Part shown: one piece after another, positions 60,878 to 64,000 of the stretch
Numbering within the stretch: position 1 is the stretch's first letter
How the letters are laid out: every line of letters starts with the position of its first letter
NCBI RefSeq assembly: GCF_044542075.1
Contig: NZ_JBITTU010000003.1
Location: forward strand, 248,001 to 312,000
Direction: 5' to 3'
Source of the DNA: Leeuwenhoekiella sp044542075
GTDB lineage: Bacteria > Bacteroidota > Bacteroidia > Flavobacteriales > Flavobacteriaceae
Length of the DNA: 64,000 nucleotides
The notes under the pieces: generated by a model
The model's database searches: none
Seen by the model: only the letters and a program-made list of their open reading frames with translations
Told to the model about the DNA's origin: nothing
Translations under genes and position numbers: made by a program

Positions 60878-62089
60878 TTATAAAGTGCTCAAATACCAGA
60901 TGCTGAACGCAATTAATAAAATAATACTCACGAAACTAAATACATTTAACAATTTATCGGGTCTGTGTTCTTGAGGAACTGTTTTACTATTTATAACAAA
61001 TAAGTTTGCGATAGCAAAAAAAGGAGCAGTTAGAAATGAAAGTATAGTAGCTATTTCAACCAGCTTACCCATCTCACTGGTAAGAAAAAATAAGATGCAG
61101 CCGGTTCCTAATATGAGAATTAAAAGCCAGATGGTATAACTTCCTTTAATCGTTTTATCGCCTATTAATTCTAAGGTTCTCGACATTGCTCTAGGTGAAG
61201 CGTCTAATGTGGTGAGCGTGGTGCTAAACATTGTGGTGAGTGCTGCGATACCTATTAGAAAAAATGCCCAATTACCCAGACTACCGGTATACATATCTAT
61301 GAGTTGCTTAGCAAACAGGACGCCACTTCCACTAAATTCTATGCCACTATTGTGCATCACAAGAGCTCCCAAACCTACAAAACATGTCCCAACGATTATA
61401 GTGCCCAGAAAACCAATATTAAAATCAAAAACAGCAGATTTTCTGGTAAGTGTTCCTTCTTTGGCTTTCTCTAATGACCAGAGCGAATGCCAGATTGAGA
61501 TATCTAGTGGTGCGGGCATCCAGCCCATAAAAGCTATAAGAAAAGCAATGCCTGCTGCATCTGTAGGTAATACTTGAGTAAATGCTACTTGCTGATGCGG
61601 TTCAAACCCTGCAATTGAAACGGCGATTAATGTGCTAATAGTTAATGTAATTACGATAACTTTCATCAAGTTATCTAGAAAGCTATATTTACCTAATACT
61701 AAAAGTGTTGTACAAATTGCGGTTATAACTAAACTCCAGGTTGTAATATCCCATTCTATACCAAAAATATACGTAGCAATACCGGCAGTAACGATTGTTA
61801 CAGCGGTTTGAATAGTAAACATGGTAAGCAAATTAATTATAAAATAGAGGATTAAAACAATCTTGCCAAGCTTACGATAGCCGTCTAATAAGCTCGTGCC
61901 CGTCGCTGCCGCGTACCTTGGTCCATACTGAAAAAAAGGATATTTTATAATATGTATAAGAACCAAAGCCCATACCAGACCAAAACCGTAATCAGCACCA
62001 GATCGCGTGGATTGTACTAGATGGGAGACCCCTATTGCTGCACCCGCAAACAAGAGACCGGGACCCAATTGTCTGAGAAGATTTTTCAT
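60878..62089 (-). CDS. Nramp-like membrane transporter without the canonical metal motif
   Basis: A 403-residue protein with about 11 membrane helices of the Nramp/SLC11 fold (APC superfamily). In TM1 the metal-binding DPGN is replaced: Gly20 and His23 stand at the Asp and Asn positions (GAAIGVSHLVQST). In TM6 Met191-Pro192 is kept, but the next residue is Ala193 instead of His (GWMPAPLDIS). It therefore probably does not transport Mn2+/Fe2+ in the usual way; Mg2+ or a non-metal substrate is possible. It overlaps the sigma gene by 4 nt (ATGA). Confidence 0.85.
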   Translation of the reverse strand: MKNLLRQLGPGLLFAGAAIGVSHLVQSTRSGADYGFGLVWALVLIHIIKYPFFQYGPRYAAATGTSLLDGYRKLGKIVLILYFIINLLTMFTIQTAVTIVTAGIATYIFGIEWDITTWSLVITAICTTLLVLGKYSFLDNLMKVIVITLTISTLIAVSIAGFEPHQQVAFTQVLPTDAAGIAFLIAFMGWMPAPLDISIWHSLWSLEKAKEGTLTRKSAVFDFNIGFLGTIIVGTCFVGLGALVMHNSGIEFSGSGVLFAKQLIDMYTGSLGNWAFFLIGIAALTTMFSTTLTTLDASPRAMSRTLELIGDKTIKGSYTIWLLILILGTGCILFFLTSEMGKLVEIATILSFLTAPFFAIANLFVINSKTVPQEHRPDKLLNVFSFVSIILLIAFSIWYLSTL

Positions 62090-62652
62090 TTAAAATCTGA
62101 CTTTTTTTCAATCAAGTCAGAAAGTAATCTACGTGCACGTAAAAGCTTAACTTTTACATTACTCAACGGTTCATCAAGTGTTTTAGCCATTTCTTTGTAG
62201 CTCATTTCTTGAAAGTACCTCAAATTAATCACTTCTTGATAATGGGGTTTTAACTTTTTTATATGTGCTAATAACTCTGTAAGATTTTGTTCTGTAATAA
62301 GAGAATCTTCTGCAGTAGGATTTTTATCTACGACATTATTAAGTTTAAACTCTTTGTGTACCCGTCTGTGTTCACTACTTTCTTTGCGCAGTAGGTCTAT
62401 ATGAAGATTTTTAGAAATCGTAATAAGCCAGGTGCTAAACTTATATTTACTATCGTAGGTGCTGAGCTGATTAAAGGCTTTAGAAAATGTTTGAATCGTT
62501 ATTTCTTCAGCTTTAAAATCGTCTTGAGTTCGTTTTAATTGAAATGAGTATACATAGTGCCAGTGGGCATTAAGTAAATAATTGTAGGCGCTTTGACTGC
62601 CAGATTTAGCATCATGAATTTTACTGTCTAAAAGGTTCTGGTCTAGTTCCAA
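62086..62652 (-). CDS. RNA polymerase sigma factor, ECF-like
   Basis: A 188-residue sigma-70 family factor. Region 2 is at about 25-95 (FKAEEITIQTFSKAFNQL, STWLITISKNLHIDLLRK) and region 4 at about 125-180 (LKPHYQEVINLRYFQEMSYK) has the helix-turn-helix. No anti-sigma gene adjoins it. Instead it is translationally coupled to a glycosyltransferase gene upstream (10-nt overlap) and to the Nramp-like gene downstream (4-nt overlap). Confidence 0.9.
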   Translation of the reverse strand: MELDQNLLDSKIHDAKSGSQSAYNYLLNAHWHYVYSFQLKRTQDDFKAEEITIQTFSKAFNQLSTYDSKYKFSTWLITISKNLHIDLLRKESSEHRRVHKEFKLNNVVDKNPTAEDSLITEQNLTELLAHIKKLKPHYQEVINLRYFQEMSYKEMAKTLDEPLSNVKVKLLRARRLLSDLIEKKSDFK

Positions 62653-63761
62653 CGGCGGGGTTTTACCAATGTATTTGAAATAAAGATAAGCAATTGAAGG
62701 CTTATTAAAAATGGCTCCAGAATAGGGATTACCGGAATTAGCTTACGTTCTTCTAGTTTGATAGCTGTTTTTGAAGTGACAAACCAAACTAAAAATATGC
62801 GTATGAGAGCCAAAACGCAAACCAATAAAATAAATTGTTGTTGTACTAATAAAACGGTGAGAAGACCAAAAAATAGAAACTGTGAAAGATAGAACAACCC
62901 CAATTGAATTTGATGTTTCAACTTATATTTTCTGGCAACATCAGTATGTCTTCTCTTTTGTACAAACCATTCTTTCCAGGTTCTTTTAGGCTCAGAATAG
63001 GTAAAAGATTCCGCATTAAAACACATAGTTACATTTGTGGTGGTAGCGGTTTGATTCACAAATAAGTCATCATCGCCGGCCTTTAGATGCAAATGCTTTT
63101 TAAATCCATTTGCAGCCTTGAATGTTTTTTTAAGGTAACTTAAATTACGACCTACGCCCATATATGTATTGTTATAAGTAGCGTAGCTAAAGTATTGCAT
63201 TGCAGTTACAAGTGTTTCAAAGCGTATAAGTTTATTAAGCCACGAATTCTTATAGTGTTTATAGCCGCTATAGCCTAAAACAATTTCTTTTGGCCCGTTT
63301 AACTTTTGAGTCATTGAAGTGATCCAGTGCGGACTGTTAGGTAGGCAATCTGCATCGGTAAATAAGAGTTTTTTATAAGAAGAATTGGCTATTGCTTGTG
63401 TAATTCCTGCTTTTTTTCCTGTTTTAGGATTTAAGTCGATAACCTTTATAGCATCGTGTAAATTTGCAAAATGATATATAAGTGCTGGGGTAGCATCAGT
63501 AGAATTATCATTTACCAGAAGAATTTCAAAAAGTGGATAGTCTTGACTTAAAAGTGACTGTAAAAGGGCTTCTATATTTTGAGCTTCATTTTTTGCACAA
63601 ATTACAATAGAAACACCTTCTTTAGAACTAGATACGTTTTTATTTAAAACATCTCTGGCAAAGCCGAATTTTAAAAAGTAGAGATAATAGCAACAGTTAA
63701 CTAGAACAGTGGCTACATATAAAACCAAAAGCAGCTCACTAACTATAGTCAATTCCCGCAA
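62643..63761 (-). CDS. Family 2 glycosyltransferase, membrane-anchored
   Basis: A 372-residue GT-A glycosyltransferase. One N-terminal helix (about 5-28), a GT2 catalytic domain (about 45-270) with VSIVICAKNEAQNIEALL, VNDNSTDAT and FTDADCL (Asp-x-Asp for the metal), and the acceptor-site basic segment WFVQKRRHTDVAR, then two to three C-terminal helices (about 285-365). It should transfer an activated sugar to a lipid or polysaccharide at the inner membrane; the sugar is unknown. It precedes the sigma factor gene with a 10-nt overlap. Confidence 0.9.
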   Translation of the reverse strand: MRELTIVSELLLVLYVATVLVNCCYYLYFLKFGFARDVLNKNVSSSKEGVSIVICAKNEAQNIEALLQSLLSQDYPLFEILLVNDNSTDATPALIYHFANLHDAIKVIDLNPKTGKKAGITQAIANSSYKKLLFTDADCLPNSPHWITSMTQKLNGPKEIVLGYSGYKHYKNSWLNKLIRFETLVTAMQYFSYATYNNTYMGVGRNLSYLKKTFKAANGFKKHLHLKAGDDDLFVNQTATTTNVTMCFNAESFTYSEPKRTWKEWFVQKRRHTDVARKYKLKHQIQLGLFYLSQFLFFGLLTVLLVQQQFILLVCVLALIRIFLVWFVTSKTAIKLEERKLIPVIPILEPFLISLQLLIFISNTLVKPRRWN

Positions 63762-63767
63762 ATAATG

Positions 63768-63968
63768 TTAAGAAGATTTAGGTGCGCAATCGCCCATTTC
63801 TTCAGGCATTTTACCACACATACCACAGGCTTCACCACCTTTATTTAAAAAAGGATTCTGGCTTGCGCAAGTTCCTGCAAACTTACCATCTTTTTTTGCC
63901 CAAATCTTAATAGCGATACCTGCAAAGGCAAGTCCTAAAAGTACAAGAGTTATCAGAAGTAATTTCAT
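63768..63968 (-). CDS. Small Cys-rich membrane-anchored protein
   Basis: A 66-residue protein with one N-terminal membrane helix (KLLLITLVLLGLAFAGIAIKI, inner part) and a short tail with four cysteines (GTCASQ, GEACGMCGKM, GDCAP), including a CxxC at the centre of a glycine-rich stretch. The tail could bind iron-sulphur or other metals, or be redox-active. The helix is not followed by a signal-peptidase site, so it is probably retained in the membrane. It lies 6 nt before the glycosyltransferase gene and is the first visible gene of the four-gene unit. Confidence 0.75.
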   Translation of the reverse strand: MKLLLITLVLLGLAFAGIAIKIWAKKDGKFAGTCASQNPFLNKGGEACGMCGKMPEEMGDCAPKSS

Positions 63969-64000
63969 AGCTTAAATTTGAACAGCAAAGATACGATCTT

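Overview
The window looks like a chromosomal segment of a marine-type member of the Flavobacteriaceae (Bacteroidota). The DNA is AT-rich. Upstream regions carry the Bacteroidota -7 element TAnnTTTG, and Shine-Dalgarno sequences are largely absent. Gliding-motility genes gldA, gldB and gldC are present, and the division/wall cluster has the flavobacterial order. Nearly everything is core housekeeping. I see no prophage, transposase, CRISPR array or defence island.

Layout. 1-360: tail of a CPA1-type Na+/H+ antiporter. 482-1168: lipoprotein made of two related halves. 1335-1460: possible short RNA with a strong terminator. 1462-3414 (minus): membrane-anchored EEP-fold phosphoesterase and gldA. 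3693-7855: aromatic amino-acid operon (pheA, aminotransferase, tyrA, DAHP synthase/chorismate mutase), preceded by what reads as a complete Phe/Tyr ribosome-mediated attenuator. 7925-10223: secreted protein (minus), rsgA, dtd. 10252-16224: three tandem DUF3857/transglutaminase-like genes, of which only the first keeps the catalytic Cys and His. 16321-21254: MazG-like protein, aroA, queA, rlmN, polyprenyl synthase. 21483-23923: ECF sigma factor, candidate anti-sigma protein, outer-membrane barrel. 24046-26642: dnaG with all four zinc ligands replaced, and a NarL-type regulator. 26739-30667: nadE, gldB-gldC, small conserved protein, engB, alpha/beta hydrolase.

30825-46502 is the dcw cluster: MraZ operator, mraZ, rsmH, ftsL, ftsI, murE, mraY, murD, ftsW, murG, murC, ftsQ, ftsA, ftsZ. 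It is followed by a YqeY-like gene and tRNA-Arg(UCG). 47427-49946 holds three tandem copies of an unrecognised polytopic membrane protein. 50065-59025: prfA, pyrF, a BtuF-like protein without signal peptide, a PfkB kinase, a DUF4197 lipoprotein, purU and a large fused IcmF-type acyl-CoA mutase. 59142-59230: interspersed-repeat-like element. 59272-63968: two paralogous helical proteins, an Lrp regulator, and a minus-strand group of Cys-rich small protein, glycosyltransferase, ECF sigma factor and an Nramp-like transporter lacking the usual metal-binding motif.

The strongest regulatory discovery is the pheA leader at 3693-3820. A 23-residue peptide with ten Tyr/Phe codons ends over one arm of an antiterminator that excludes a perfect 10-bp terminator. 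Other points worth a second look are the zinc-less primase, the membrane-protein triplet beside the tRNA, the degenerate transglutaminase trio, the possible short RNA at 1335-1460, and the divergent Nramp transporter.
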